DNA of 64,000 nucleotides, taken from Reyranellaceae bacterium (GTDB taxonomy: Bacteria > Pseudomonadota > Alphaproteobacteria > Reyranellales > Reyranellaceae). The translations under genes were made by a program, and so were the position numbers. Below are positions 16,828-25,212 of the stretch, one piece after another. The stretch covers positions 62,001 to 126,000 of the forward strand of contig JALHMM010000005.1 in the NCBI GenBank assembly GCA_022844045.1. The letters run 5' to 3'. Position 1 is the stretch's first letter, and each line of letters begins with the position of its first letter. The notes under the pieces were generated by a model. The model ran no database searches. It was not told the origin of the DNA and saw only the letters and a program-made list of their open reading frames with translations.

Positions 16828-17765
16828 TAGCGGATCCTCGGATCGAAGAAGCTGTAGGCGATGTCGATCAGCAGGTTGATCAGCACGTAGACGAAGCTGA
16901 ACATCAGGATCACGACCTGGATCACCGGGAAGTCGCGCGCCAGCACGGCGTCGACGGTGAGCCGACCGACGCCGGGGATATTGTAGACGCTCTCGGTCAC
17001 CACCACGCCGCCGATCAGCAGCGCGATACCGATGCCGATCACCGTGATGATCGGGACCGCCGCGTTGCGCAGCGCGTGGCGTAGCAGCACGGTGCGGCCC
17101 GGCAGGCCCTTGGCCCGGGCGGTGCGGATATAGTCCTCGCCCAAGGTCTCGATGACACTGGCGCGGGTGATGCGCGAGATCAGCGCGATATAGACGACCG
17201 CCAGGGTGATGCTGGGCAGGATCAACCTGATGATGAACTCGCCGAAGCCCTCGGCGATGCGGCGATAACCCTGTACCGGCAGCAGGCCGAACTGGATGGC
17301 GAAGAGGTAGATCAGCAGATAGCCGATGACGAAGGTCGGTACCGAGAAGCCCATCACCGAGAAGCCCATCACCACCCGGTCGACCCAGCCGCCCTGCTTC
17401 GCCGCGGCGAGCACGCCCAGCGGCACGGCGATCGAGACCGCCAGGATGAGCGTGCACAGCGCCAGCATGGCGGTGGGCTCGATGCGCTGGGCGATCAGCT
17501 CGGCCACCGTCTTCTTGAAGAAGAACGACTCGCCGAAGTCGCCGCCCAGCGCCTTGCCCGACCAGATGAAGAACTGCGTGTAGATCGGCTCGTTGAGGCC
17601 GAGCTTGGCGCGGATCGCCTCGACCTGATCGGACGTGGCGTTGTCGCCAGCGATGACCGCCGCCGGGTCACCCGGCGTCAGCCGCAGCAGCATGAAGACG
17701 AAGATCGCCACGAACAGAAGCACGGGGATCGTGGCGACCAGGCGCCTTGCGATGAACGCGAACAT
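16824..17765 (-). CDS. Peptide ABC transporter permease, DppB type
   Basis: A 313-residue inner-membrane permease with about six membrane helices. It has the usual DppB N-terminus (FAFIARRLVATIPVLLFVAI), the LRLTPGDPA motif, a periplasmic region after it, and the EAA loop DYIRTARAKGLPGRTVLLRHALRN. The C-terminus is YSFFDPRIRY, typical of this permease type. The ATG at 17765 starts the first helix directly; the upstream open frame is not credible. Partner of the DppC-type gene whose TTG start overlaps this stop. Downstream of the binding-protein gene by 31 bases. Confidence 0.92.
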   Translation of the reverse strand: MFAFIARRLVATIPVLLFVAIFVFMLLRLTPGDPAAVIAGDNATSDQVEAIRAKLGLNEPIYTQFFIWSGKALGGDFGESFFFKKTVAELIAQRIEPTAMLALCTLILAVSIAVPLGVLAAAKQGGWVDRVVMGFSVMGFSVPTFVIGYLLIYLFAIQFGLLPVQGYRRIAEGFGEFIIRLILPSITLAVVYIALISRITRASVIETLGEDYIRTARAKGLPGRTVLLRHALRNAAVPIITVIGIGIALLIGGVVVTESVYNIPGVGRLTVDAVLARDFPVIQVVILMFSFVYVLINLLIDIAYSFFDPRIRY

Positions 17766-17796
17766 GTATAACCGGACCGATAAATGCGAAGACCGG

Positions 17797-19389
17797 CTAC
17801 TTGCCGGTCTTCTCGATATTCCAGAACACGGGGACCGGCGCTTTGAGCCAGCCGGTGACGTTGCTGCGGCGCGCGCCTGGGCCGTACCACTGGCCGATCC
17901 AGCCGAACTGCGCGGTCTCCAGCGCACGCAGCTGCACCTTCTCGGCGAGGTCCTTCTGCTTCACCGGATCGGTCTCGCGCGCGTAGGCGTCGCGCAGCTT
18001 CTCCATCTCGGGATCGACCGGCCAGCCGAACCACTGCTTGCCATCGGCGGCGACGAAGTAGGAATTGGAGATCGGGTTCATCGCGTCGGCCGACACGGAG
18101 TACGTGTGGAAGACGTTCCAGCCGCCCTTGTCGGCCGGATCCTTCTTGGTGCGACGCGCGACCAGGGTCTGCCAGTCCATCGACTGCATATCGACCTTGA
18201 AGCCGCCCTTCTCCAGCAGCGCCTTGGTCACCGGCGCGGTGTTGGTCAGGACCGCAAGCGTGGTCGACTGCATCAGCACGATCGGCGTGCCGTCGTAGCC
18301 GGCCTCCTTGAGCAACTCCCTGGATTTCTCGAAGTTGGACTTGATCAGGATGTCGCTGCCCTTCTCGGTGCCGTTGGGCGTGCCGCAGATGAAGGCGGCG
18401 CCGCACACCTTGTAGTACTTGGCATCGCCGATCGTGGCCTTGAGGTAGTCCTCCTGGTTGATGGCGTAGAGCGCGGCCAGGCGGACCTTGGGGTTGTCGA
18501 ACGGCTTGACCACGTGGTTGAAGCGGATGATGAAGACGTGGCCCAGCGGGTTCCAGTCATCGAGCACGATGGCCTTGTCCTTGGCGAGCACCGGCAGCAG
18601 GTCGTGCGGCGGCGCCTCGACGATGTCGATCTCGCCGGCAAGCAGCGCATTGGCCTGGGTCTGCGTGTCGGGCATCTCGATCAGCTCGACGCGGTCGACC
18701 TTGACCACCTTGCCGCCGGCCAGACCCGAGGCCGGTTCGGATCGCGGCTTGTACTTCGGGTTCTTCAGATAGACGTGCTTGTCGCCCGGCTTGGACTGCG
18801 CCGTCTGGTAGATGAACGGGCCGGAGCCGACATACTCCTTGATCTGCTGGAAGGCGTCGGTCTCGGCGATGCGCTTGGGCATCATGAACGGCGTGTTTGA
18901 CGACGGCTTGCCGAGCGAATCGAGCACGAGGCCGTAGGGTTCCTTGAGGATGATCTGGAAGGTCTTGTCGTTGACGACCTTCAGCTCCTTGACGAAGTCG
19001 AAGAGCTTCTGGCCCATCGGGTCGCGCTTGGACCAGCGCGTCAGCGAGACGGTGCAGTCCTCGGCCTTGACCGGCTGGCCGTCATGCCACTCCAGCCCGT
19101 CGCGCAGGGTGAAGGTCCAGGTCAGCTTGTCGGCGCTGACCTCGTACTTGTCGACCATCTGCGGCTTGATCTCGAACTTCTCGTCGGCCGCGAACAGCGT
19201 GTCGTAGATCAGGTAGCCGTGGTTGCGCGTGACGTAGGCCGTCGTCTGGATCGGATCGAGGATGGTGAGGTTGCCGTGCTGCACGACGCGCAGCGTGTTC
19301 TGCGCTTGGGCCGCGGCGCCAAATGCCAGCGAGCCGGCGACCAGCGCCGCACCGAGAACCGCGGCCCTACGGGTCGATTTCATCGTCAT
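17797..19389 (-). CDS. Peptide ABC transporter substrate-binding protein 1 (SBP family 5)
   Basis: A 530-residue periplasmic binding protein that captures the ligand for the adjacent permeases. The Sec signal peptide (VLGAALVAGSLAFGAAAQA-Q) is followed by family-5 landmarks: the early DPIQTTAYVTRNHGYLIYDTL, TFTLRDGLEWHDGQPV, VGSGPFIYQ, and FNHVVKPFDNPKVRLA. It is about 60 percent similar by eye to the next upstream paralog at 19.6-21.2 kb. GGGAGGGG lies before the ATG; a second ATG two codons later is equally plausible. No lipobox is present. The ligand may be a peptide, opine or glutathione-like molecule; the sequence does not decide. Confidence 0.9.
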   Translation of the reverse strand: MTMKSTRRAAVLGAALVAGSLAFGAAAQAQNTLRVVQHGNLTILDPIQTTAYVTRNHGYLIYDTLFAADEKFEIKPQMVDKYEVSADKLTWTFTLRDGLEWHDGQPVKAEDCTVSLTRWSKRDPMGQKLFDFVKELKVVNDKTFQIILKEPYGLVLDSLGKPSSNTPFMMPKRIAETDAFQQIKEYVGSGPFIYQTAQSKPGDKHVYLKNPKYKPRSEPASGLAGGKVVKVDRVELIEMPDTQTQANALLAGEIDIVEAPPHDLLPVLAKDKAIVLDDWNPLGHVFIIRFNHVVKPFDNPKVRLAALYAINQEDYLKATIGDAKYYKVCGAAFICGTPNGTEKGSDILIKSNFEKSRELLKEAGYDGTPIVLMQSTTLAVLTNTAPVTKALLEKGGFKVDMQSMDWQTLVARRTKKDPADKGGWNVFHTYSVSADAMNPISNSYFVAADGKQWFGWPVDPEMEKLRDAYARETDPVKQKDLAEKVQLRALETAQFGWIGQWYGPGARRSNVTGWLKAPVPVFWNIEKTGK

Positions 19390-19597
19390 AGACAGCCCCT
19401 CCCTGTGCGCGGCCCGGCCGCGTCATCCGTCCCGGAGCGGAATGAGCAACAATCGTGCCTACGGTGCCTCGTCATGCAGGCCTGACCGCCGGCTGATCTT
19501 TCCGCTTCCTGGTTGATCAGACCCTACCATCGCGGTCATCCAGCACAAGGGAAATGCCGAAGGAATAGGCAGCGGCGCCCTCGCCCGCCACAAATGA

Positions 19598-19623
19598 GAA
19601 CGGCGGCCCAAGGGCCGCCGTTC
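19598..19623 (-). terminator. Intrinsic-terminator-like hairpin after SBP 2
   Basis: A perfect 12-bp inverted repeat, GAACGGCGGCCC and GGGCCGCCGTTC with two bases between, lies just downstream of the SBP 2 stop. On the minus strand it is followed by CTCATTTGTGG, which is only moderately T-rich. It could separate SBP 2 expression from, or reduce read-through into, the transporter genes. Confidence 0.6.
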
Positions 19624-19648
19624 GGTCGCCGCGCGCGAGGCGCGTCGG

Positions 19649-21235
19649 CTACTTCTTGGTGACGTTCCAGAACACCGTGACCGGCGCCACCAGGTTGCCC
19701 TCGAGCTTGGTGCTAAGCGCGAAGGGCGCGTACCATTGGCCGAGATGGACGTGGGTCGGATACTCCGCCCAGCGCCGCTGGATCGCCTCGACGATCGACT
19801 TGTGCTTCGCCGGATCGGTCTCCTTGGCGAACTGATCGCGCAGCCTCTCGATCTGCTCGTCGCACGGCCAGCCGAACATCGCCTTGTCGCAGGCCGAGTT
19901 GAAGAAACCGGCCATGACCGGGTTCAGGATGTCGGCCGCCACCCACGAGGTGAGGAAGGCGCTCCAGCCGCCGGCGTTCAGCGGATCCTTCTTGGTGCGA
20001 CGCGACACCAGGGTCTGCCAGTCCATCGATTGCATGTCGACCTTGAAGCCGGCCTTCTCGAGTTGGGCCTTGGCGACCGGCGCGAGGTTGGTCAGCACCT
20101 GCAGATCGGTCGACTGCATCAGCACGATGGGCGTACCGTCGTAGCCGGCTTCCTTGAGCAACTGCGCGGCCCTGGCCGAGTCGCCGTTGAGCAGGCCGTC
20201 CATGCCGGCCATGGTCTCGAGCGGCGTGCCGCAGATGAACATCGCCTTGCAGGTCTTGTACCACTGGGCGTCGCCGACCACGGCCTGCAGGAACGGCTCC
20301 TGGCTCATCGCCACGACCGCGGCGTGGCGGATCTTAGGATTGTCGAACGGCTTGTGCAGCACGTTGAAGCGGAACGTGAACTGGTTACCGGTCGGATTCG
20401 AGTTGAACAGCCTGACGTTCTTCTCCTTGGCCAGGATCGGCAGCAGATCGTGACCGGGCGATTCGATCATGTCGATCTCGCCGGCGATCAGCGCGTTGGT
20501 CGAGGTCTGCACGTCGGCGATCCACACCCACTCGACGCGGTCGACCTTGACCACCTTGCCGCCCGCGAGGCCCGAGGGGGGCTCGTTGCGCGGCTTGTAC
20601 TTCGGGTTCTTGACGTAGACCACCTTCTCGCCCGGCTTCCACTCGGCCGGACGGAACATGAACGGGCCGGAACCGATGACGTCGGTCGGCTTGATTTGCG
20701 TGTTGGGATCCGTCGCGGCCACGCTCGCGGGCATCATGAACGGCACGTTCGACGACGGCTTGCCTAGCGACTGCAATACCAGGCCGTAGGGCTCCTTGAG
20801 TACCAAGGTGAAGGTCTTGGCATCGACAGCCTTCAGCTCGGCGGTGACGCCCAGCAGCTTCTGGCCCATCGAGTCCTTGGCGCCCCAGCGCTTGATCGAA
20901 GCGACGCAGTCCTCGGCCGTGACCGGCTTGCCGTCATGCCACTCCAGGCCGTCGCGCAGGGTGAACGTCCAGGTCAGCTTGTCGTCGCTGACCTTCCACG
21001 TGTCGACCATCTGGGGCTTGACGTCGAACTTCTCGTCCATCGCGAACAGCGTGTCCCAGACGAGATAGCCGTGATTGCGCACGATGTAGGCGGTGGTCCA
21101 GATCGGATCGAGGATCTTCAGATCCGAATGCATGACCACGCGCACCGTCTGCGCCTGTGCCGCCGGCGCGCTCGCCAGCGACATCGCGCCGGCCATCGCC
21201 ACCGAGGCGAGCAGCGCTTTCCAATGTTTCACCAT
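19649..21235 (-). CDS. Peptide ABC transporter substrate-binding protein 2 (SBP family 5)
   Basis: A 528-residue periplasmic binding protein, paralog of the 17.8-kb gene with the same length and landmarks. These are a signal peptide ending APAAQA-Q, DPIWTTAYIVRNHGYLVWDTL, TFTLRDGLEWHDGKPV, GSGPFMFRPAEW, and VLHKPFDNPKIRHA. The two genes are clearly a tandem duplication. The ligand-pocket regions differ (for example FNSNPTGNQFTFRFN here against LDDWNPLGHVFIIRFN), so they may capture different ligands for one permease. The ATG at 21235 follows AAGGAG closely. First gene of the leftward transporter group; a hairpin lies after its stop. Confidence 0.9.
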   Translation of the reverse strand: MVKHWKALLASVAMAGAMSLASAPAAQAQTVRVVMHSDLKILDPIWTTAYIVRNHGYLVWDTLFAMDEKFDVKPQMVDTWKVSDDKLTWTFTLRDGLEWHDGKPVTAEDCVASIKRWGAKDSMGQKLLGVTAELKAVDAKTFTLVLKEPYGLVLQSLGKPSSNVPFMMPASVAATDPNTQIKPTDVIGSGPFMFRPAEWKPGEKVVYVKNPKYKPRNEPPSGLAGGKVVKVDRVEWVWIADVQTSTNALIAGEIDMIESPGHDLLPILAKEKNVRLFNSNPTGNQFTFRFNVLHKPFDNPKIRHAAVVAMSQEPFLQAVVGDAQWYKTCKAMFICGTPLETMAGMDGLLNGDSARAAQLLKEAGYDGTPIVLMQSTDLQVLTNLAPVAKAQLEKAGFKVDMQSMDWQTLVSRRTKKDPLNAGGWSAFLTSWVAADILNPVMAGFFNSACDKAMFGWPCDEQIERLRDQFAKETDPAKHKSIVEAIQRRWAEYPTHVHLGQWYAPFALSTKLEGNLVAPVTVFWNVTKK

Positions 21236-21391
21236 CCCCAACTCCTTGGTAAACGGCCCCACCCTCCGGTCCCGGGGGGCCACGATGAGCGAACAGTATC
21301 ACCAGCCCAGCGCCGCACAAGCACGCGTGATGCCAAGCACCGACTGGCCGCTGCTAGACTGCCGGGACTGAGGCATTTCGGGACGGCAAGC

Positions 21392-21877
21392 ATGTGGCGC
21401 GGCATCGCGATCTTCCTGATCGGCGGCATTCTGGGCACGGCCTTCGGCGTCGCCGCGGGCTTTTTCGCCTATCCCTATGTCTTCCCGCCGCCCGAGGCGA
21501 TGGACACGCTGACCGACCAGGACCGCGCTGGCTTGGCCGCGCGCGGCCGTTTCATCCACGCCAATCCCGCCGACCCGATCCACTACGGCAAGGGCGATGT
21601 CACGGTCTATCGCCGGGTCGTGCACCTCAACACCAATTTCGAGGTCGGGCCGGGCCCGGCCTTTCACGTCTATCTCGTGCCGAAGGCGAAGATCCGGCAG
21701 ACCGCCGACGTGCGCGACGCCATGTTCGTCGACCTTGGCAAGTTGCGTTCGTTCAAGGGCAGCCAGAAATACACCATCCCCGATGGCGTCGATCTCAAGG
21801 CCTATCCCAGCGTGGTGATCTGGTGCGCCCAGTTCGGCGTGCTGATCTCGCCCGCCGATCTGGTGTTTGAGCAATAG
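21392..21877 (+). CDS. DM13 domain protein with N-terminal membrane anchor
   Basis: A 161-residue protein with one N-terminal membrane segment (GIAIFLIGGILGTAFGVAAGFFA) and a DM13 domain filling the rest. DM13 landmarks are GPGPAFHVYLVP, VDLGKLRSFKGSQKYTIP and the conserved cysteine in SVVIWCAQFGVLIS. The domain has been proposed to have a redox or electron-transfer role in extracytoplasmic proteins, and no enzyme activity is established for bacterial members. The ATG at 21392 sits about 31 bases after CTAGACT, a possible -10 element. It is divergent from the SBP 2 gene and convergent with the LLM gene. Confidence 0.85.
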   Translation: MWRGIAIFLIGGILGTAFGVAAGFFAYPYVFPPPEAMDTLTDQDRAGLAARGRFIHANPADPIHYGKGDVTVYRRVVHLNTNFEVGPGPAFHVYLVPKAKIRQTADVRDAMFVDLGKLRSFKGSQKYTIPDGVDLKAYPSVVIWCAQFGVLISPADLVFEQ

Positions 21878-21905
21878 CAGAGCTGGAGGCGCGTCACGCC
21901 CCGAC

Positions 21906-23168
21906 CTATTCCGCCGCCTTGCCGTAGTCGGCGACCTGGCTGCCCAGCGTCGGACTGGCCGAGGGTGGCGAGCCGGCGACGACCTGGCGCCCCAGCGCGG
22001 CGTAGCTCGGCACCTCGGCGTCGCGTAACTCCGCCCGCTTGACCTTGCGCGCCATCGCCCGCTCGAGATAGGGCGCCAACTCCGCCATCTTGCGCGCCTC
22101 GCGTTCGGCGGCCTTCTCCTTGAACTCGGGCTGGATGTCGCGCGCGAACAGCTCGAGCGACTCGCAGATGTGGTCGTGCCGGTTGCGCCCGCCCTGCTGC
22201 ACGAAACAGACTTGATCGACGCCGGCCTCGGCGAAGTTGCGCAGGTGCTGGCGCACCTCGTCGGTCGAGCCGATGCCGCGCGCGGGGTTGGGCGGCAGAT
22301 GCGCCCGCGCCTTCTCGTAGCGGCTCCACACGTCGGTGCGGCCGGGTTTGTGCTCGCCGAAGACGTAGAAGTGGCCCAGCGCGAAGCCGAAGAACATGAA
22401 GCCGTCGAGCCCGCGGCGCCGTGCCTCCTCGCGATCGGGATGCACCGAAAAGCCGCTCACCATGCAGATGTTGGGATTGATCGCGTGGCCGATCGGCACG
22501 CACTCGGTCTTGAGGATGCGATAGTAGTCGTCGACCCACTGCTTGGCCTCGGCCGCATCGACGAAGGCGAAGGTCAGCGCGCCGATGCCGCAGCGCGCGG
22601 CGAGATGGATGGTCTCGCGCTTGGAGCACGCCACCCAGATCGGCGGATGCGGCTTCTGCAGCGGCTTCGGCACCACGTTACGGCAGGGCATTGAAAAATA
22701 GCGCCCCTCGAAGCCGGGATAGGGGTTCATCACCATCATGTCGGCGGTCTGCTCGACGGTCTCGCGCCACATCTGGCGCTTCTCCGCGACAGGCACGCGG
22801 AAGCCGCCCAGCTCCATCAGCGACGACGATTCACCGGTGCCCCAGTCGACGCGGCCCTTCGAGACGATATCGAGCGTCGCCAGGCGCTCGGCGACACGGG
22901 CGGGATGATTGTACTGCGGCGGCGAGAGGCAGATGCCGTGACCCAGCCGGATGCGCTTCGTGCGCTGCGAGGCGGCGGCGAGGAACACCTCGGGCGCGGA
23001 GGAATGCGAATACTCCTCGAGGAAGTGATGCTCGACCTCCCAGGCGTAGTCGATGCCCAGCCGGTCGGCCAGCTCGACCTGCTCCAGCGCCTCGTGGAAC
23101 AGGCGCGCCTCGTCGCCTTCCGCCCAGGGCTTGGGCAGCTGATGCTCGTAGAAGATGCCGAATTTCAT
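21906..23168 (-). CDS. LLM class flavin-dependent oxidoreductase
   Basis: A 420-residue member of the bacterial luciferase-like monooxygenase family, which uses FMNH2 or F420. Seen: MKFGIFYEHQLPKP at the first strand, WEVEHHFLEEYSHSSAPEVF, GHGICLSPPQYNHPARVAE, and the family hallmark DIVSKGRVDWGTGESS. The protein is longer than many members because of a charged C-terminal tail with no clear function (AAEREARKMAELAPYLERAM). No dedicated flavin reductase is adjacent. The start ATG at 23168 has no strong ribosome site. Substrate unknown. Confidence 0.87.
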   Translation of the reverse strand: MKFGIFYEHQLPKPWAEGDEARLFHEALEQVELADRLGIDYAWEVEHHFLEEYSHSSAPEVFLAAASQRTKRIRLGHGICLSPPQYNHPARVAERLATLDIVSKGRVDWGTGESSSLMELGGFRVPVAEKRQMWRETVEQTADMMVMNPYPGFEGRYFSMPCRNVVPKPLQKPHPPIWVACSKRETIHLAARCGIGALTFAFVDAAEAKQWVDDYYRILKTECVPIGHAINPNICMVSGFSVHPDREEARRRGLDGFMFFGFALGHFYVFGEHKPGRTDVWSRYEKARAHLPPNPARGIGSTDEVRQHLRNFAEAGVDQVCFVQQGGRNRHDHICESLELFARDIQPEFKEKAAEREARKMAELAPYLERAMARKVKRAELRDAEVPSYAALGRQVVAGSPPSASPTLGSQVADYGKAAE

Positions 23169-23236
23169 ATCGATGACGCTCCGTGATCGGCGGCGACCCT
23201 AGCAGTGCGGTTGATCGCTCGGCTAGACTGGCGGCC

Positions 23237-23674
23237 GTGAAGCTCCAGAACCCGATCCTCAACGCCGGGCTGGTGCCGGTGATCGGCGCCTCGCGCTACT
23301 TGTTGACGCTCGCCGCCCTGCTCGCGCTGTGGTGGTTCGACGCGCGCCTGATGAATCGCGGCTTCGATGCCAACCTCTCGCTGATCAAGTCGCTGAGCAA
23401 CGCGCTCGACAGCAGCGGCAAAGTCGAGGCCGCGTTGCGCGCTTTCGCGGCCGAGAAGATGCTGCTGTTCGCCGAGATCAGCATCGTCATTTGGCTGATC
23501 GGCAAGGCGCTGTGGTGGCTGATCGGCCTGCCCTTCCGACGCCGCGCCGCCGCCAAGGCCGCGACGCCGGCCGCACCCAACCCCGCCGACGATCTCGCCG
23601 CCCGTATGGAGTCGCGCAGCGGCCCATCGCTGAAGGTCTCGGACGAAACAACCGGCGTTCGCGCCGAACGATAG
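23237..23674 (+). CDS. Small membrane protein of unknown function
   Basis: A 145-residue protein with two hydrophobic segments (ASRYLLTLAALLALWWF and LLFAEISIVIWLIGKALWWL) separated by a polar loop of about 50 residues, and an Ala/Arg-rich cytoplasmic tail. I do not recognise the family. The GTG at 23237 is chosen because KLQNPILNAGLVPVIG looks like a natural N-terminus and the upstream ATG gives an unlikely hydrophilic lead. TAGACT ends 7 bases before this GTG, so the message could be leaderless. Next to the DJ-1/PfpI gene in the same direction with a 23-base gap. Confidence 0.65.
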   Translation: MKLQNPILNAGLVPVIGASRYLLTLAALLALWWFDARLMNRGFDANLSLIKSLSNALDSSGKVEAALRAFAAEKMLLFAEISIVIWLIGKALWWLIGLPFRRRAAAKAATPAAPNPADDLAARMESRSGPSLKVSDETTGVRAER

Positions 23675-23697
23675 ACATCGCCCCGCAGGAGATCGAC

Positions 23698-24390
23698 ATG
23701 ACCGCCGCCCCCTTCCGCATCGGCTTCCTGGTATTCCCCGACATCACCCAGCTCGACATGACCGGGCCGTGGGAGGTGCTGAGCAAGCTGCCGAACTCGC
23801 AGACGTTCCTGATCTGGAAGAGCCGCGAGCCGGTGATCGCCGGTGGCGGCTTGAAGCTGGTCCCCGATATGACCTACGCCGAGTGCCCGCAGCTCGACTT
23901 GGTTTGCGTGCCCGGCGGCGCCGGCATGAACGCGCTGCTGGAGGATGACGAGACGCTGGCCTTCCTGCGCCGCCAGGCGGCGGGCGCGCGCTATGTCACT
24001 TCGGTGTGCACCGGCTCGCTGGTGCTGGGCGCCGCCGGCCTGCTGAAGGGCAAGCGCGCGGCGACGCACTGGATGTCGATGGACATGCTCAAGGAGTTCG
24101 GCGCCACGCCGGTGCACGAGCGCGTGGTGGTCGATGGCAACACCATCACCGGCGGCGGCGTCACCGCCGGCATCGATTTCGGCCTGAAGGTCGCGGCCGA
24201 GGTCGCGGGCGAGGCGGTCGCGCGCGGCATCCAGCTCAGCATCGAGTACGACCCGCACCCGCCGTTCAACGCCGGCTCGCCCCAGGGCGCCGGGCCGGAG
24301 CTCACGGCGCGCATGACCGAGATGGCGGGCCCGCGCCAGGCGCAGCGCGCCGAAGCGGTAAAGCGCGCGGCGGCGCGATTGAACGCGTGA
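23698..24390 (+). CDS. DJ-1/PfpI family protein, isonitrile hydratase-like
   Basis: A 230-residue protein of the DJ-1/PfpI superfamily closest in motif to isonitrile hydratase (InhA). FPDITQLDMTGPWEVL holds the aspartate (about Asp20) and TSVCTGSLVLGAAGLL the nucleophile cysteine (about Cys104), matching the Asp/Cys pair of InhA. THWMSMDML and TGGGVTAGIDFGL follow, both standard in this branch. There is no AraC-type DNA-binding domain, so it is an enzyme rather than a regulator. AGGAGA precedes the ATG at 23698. The natural substrate is unknown; InhA hydrates isocyanides to N-formamides. The racemase-like gene downstream is in the same direction. Confidence 0.87.
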   Translation: MTAAPFRIGFLVFPDITQLDMTGPWEVLSKLPNSQTFLIWKSREPVIAGGGLKLVPDMTYAECPQLDLVCVPGGAGMNALLEDDETLAFLRRQAAGARYVTSVCTGSLVLGAAGLLKGKRAATHWMSMDMLKEFGATPVHERVVVDGNTITGGGVTAGIDFGLKVAAEVAGEAVARGIQLSIEYDPHPPFNAGSPQGAGPELTARMTEMAGPRQAQRAEAVKRAAARLNA

Positions 24391-24432
24391 TGGTGCTGCC
24401 GTACCCTCACCCGAGAGGGACGGGGAGATCGC

Positions 24433-25179
24433 ATGCGTGACGCACTCGGCTGGCGGCGGAAGCTGGCGATCATGGCGCCGTCGACCAACACCATCGTGCA
24501 GCCCGATTGCGACGACATGCGTCCGCTTGGCGTCACCAATCACTACAGCCGCATCTTCACGCCCAACAGCAAGGGCATCGGCAACGACAGCTTCAAGGCC
24601 GGCATCCAGGTGATCGGCGGCAACGTCATGGACGCGGTCAACAGCGCCATGACGATGGAGCCCGATTACCTCGTCATGGGCATCTCGGCGCTGTCTTTCT
24701 TCGGCGGGCTGAAAGGCGCCAACGCCTTCGTGACGCGCATCGAAGAAGCCACTGGGCTGAAGATGACCGTGGGCAGTCACGCCACCGCGGCGGCGTTGGA
24801 GGCCTATGGAGGCGTCAAGCGCATCGCCGTGCTGACGCCCTATTGGCCTGTCATGAACGCCGAGGTCAAAGGCTACTTCAGCGACATCGGCATCGAGGTC
24901 GTGCGCGACGTCGCCTTGCAGTGCACGTCGTGGACCGGCATCGCCGAGGTGACAGCCGCGCAATGCCGCGAGGCGCTGCGCAAGCTCGACGGCGACGATG
25001 TCGACGCGCTGGTGCAGGTCGGCACCAACCTGTCGATGGTACGCCTGGCGGCGGCGGCCGAGCTATGGCTGGGCAAGCCGGTGATCGCCATCAACACCGC
25101 GACCTACTGGCACGCGCTGCGTGCCAACGGCATCCAGGACAAAGTGCCGGGCGTCGGGCGATTGCTCGAGGAGTTTTGA
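24433..25179 (+). CDS. Maleate isomerase/arylmalonate decarboxylase-like protein lacking both cysteines
   Basis: A 248-residue protein of the Asp/Glu racemase superfamily, maleate cis-trans isomerase branch. The N-terminal MAPSTNTIVQPD and the late GKPVIAINTATYWHALR are diagnostic. Active members use two cysteines in CTS- and CTN-type motifs. Here the first site reads MGISALSF (about residue 84) and the second VGTNLSM (about 197), so both cysteines are absent although the surrounding residues align. The remaining cysteines (PDCDD, LQCTS, AQCRE) are not at these positions. It may be a non-cysteine enzyme or a binding protein. Follows the PfpI gene by 42 bases. Confidence 0.8.
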   Translation: MRDALGWRRKLAIMAPSTNTIVQPDCDDMRPLGVTNHYSRIFTPNSKGIGNDSFKAGIQVIGGNVMDAVNSAMTMEPDYLVMGISALSFFGGLKGANAFVTRIEEATGLKMTVGSHATAAALEAYGGVKRIAVLTPYWPVMNAEVKGYFSDIGIEVVRDVALQCTSWTGIAEVTAAQCREALRKLDGDDVDALVQVGTNLSMVRLAAAAELWLGKPVIAINTATYWHALRANGIQDKVPGVGRLLEEF

Positions 25180-25186
25180 TCCCCCT

Positions 25187-25206
25187 CGTCGTCCTCAGGA
25201 TGACGG
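25187..25206. repeat. Short palindrome between convergent genes
   Basis: CGTCGTCCTCAGGATGACGG forms a near-perfect inverted repeat in the 33-base gap between the convergent racemase-like and glucan synthase-like genes. It resembles the tip of the larger REP-type repeats (GTCGTCCTGAG) and could act as a weak bidirectional stop. No T-run is present. Confidence 0.4.
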
Positions 25207-25212
25207 TGGTCG

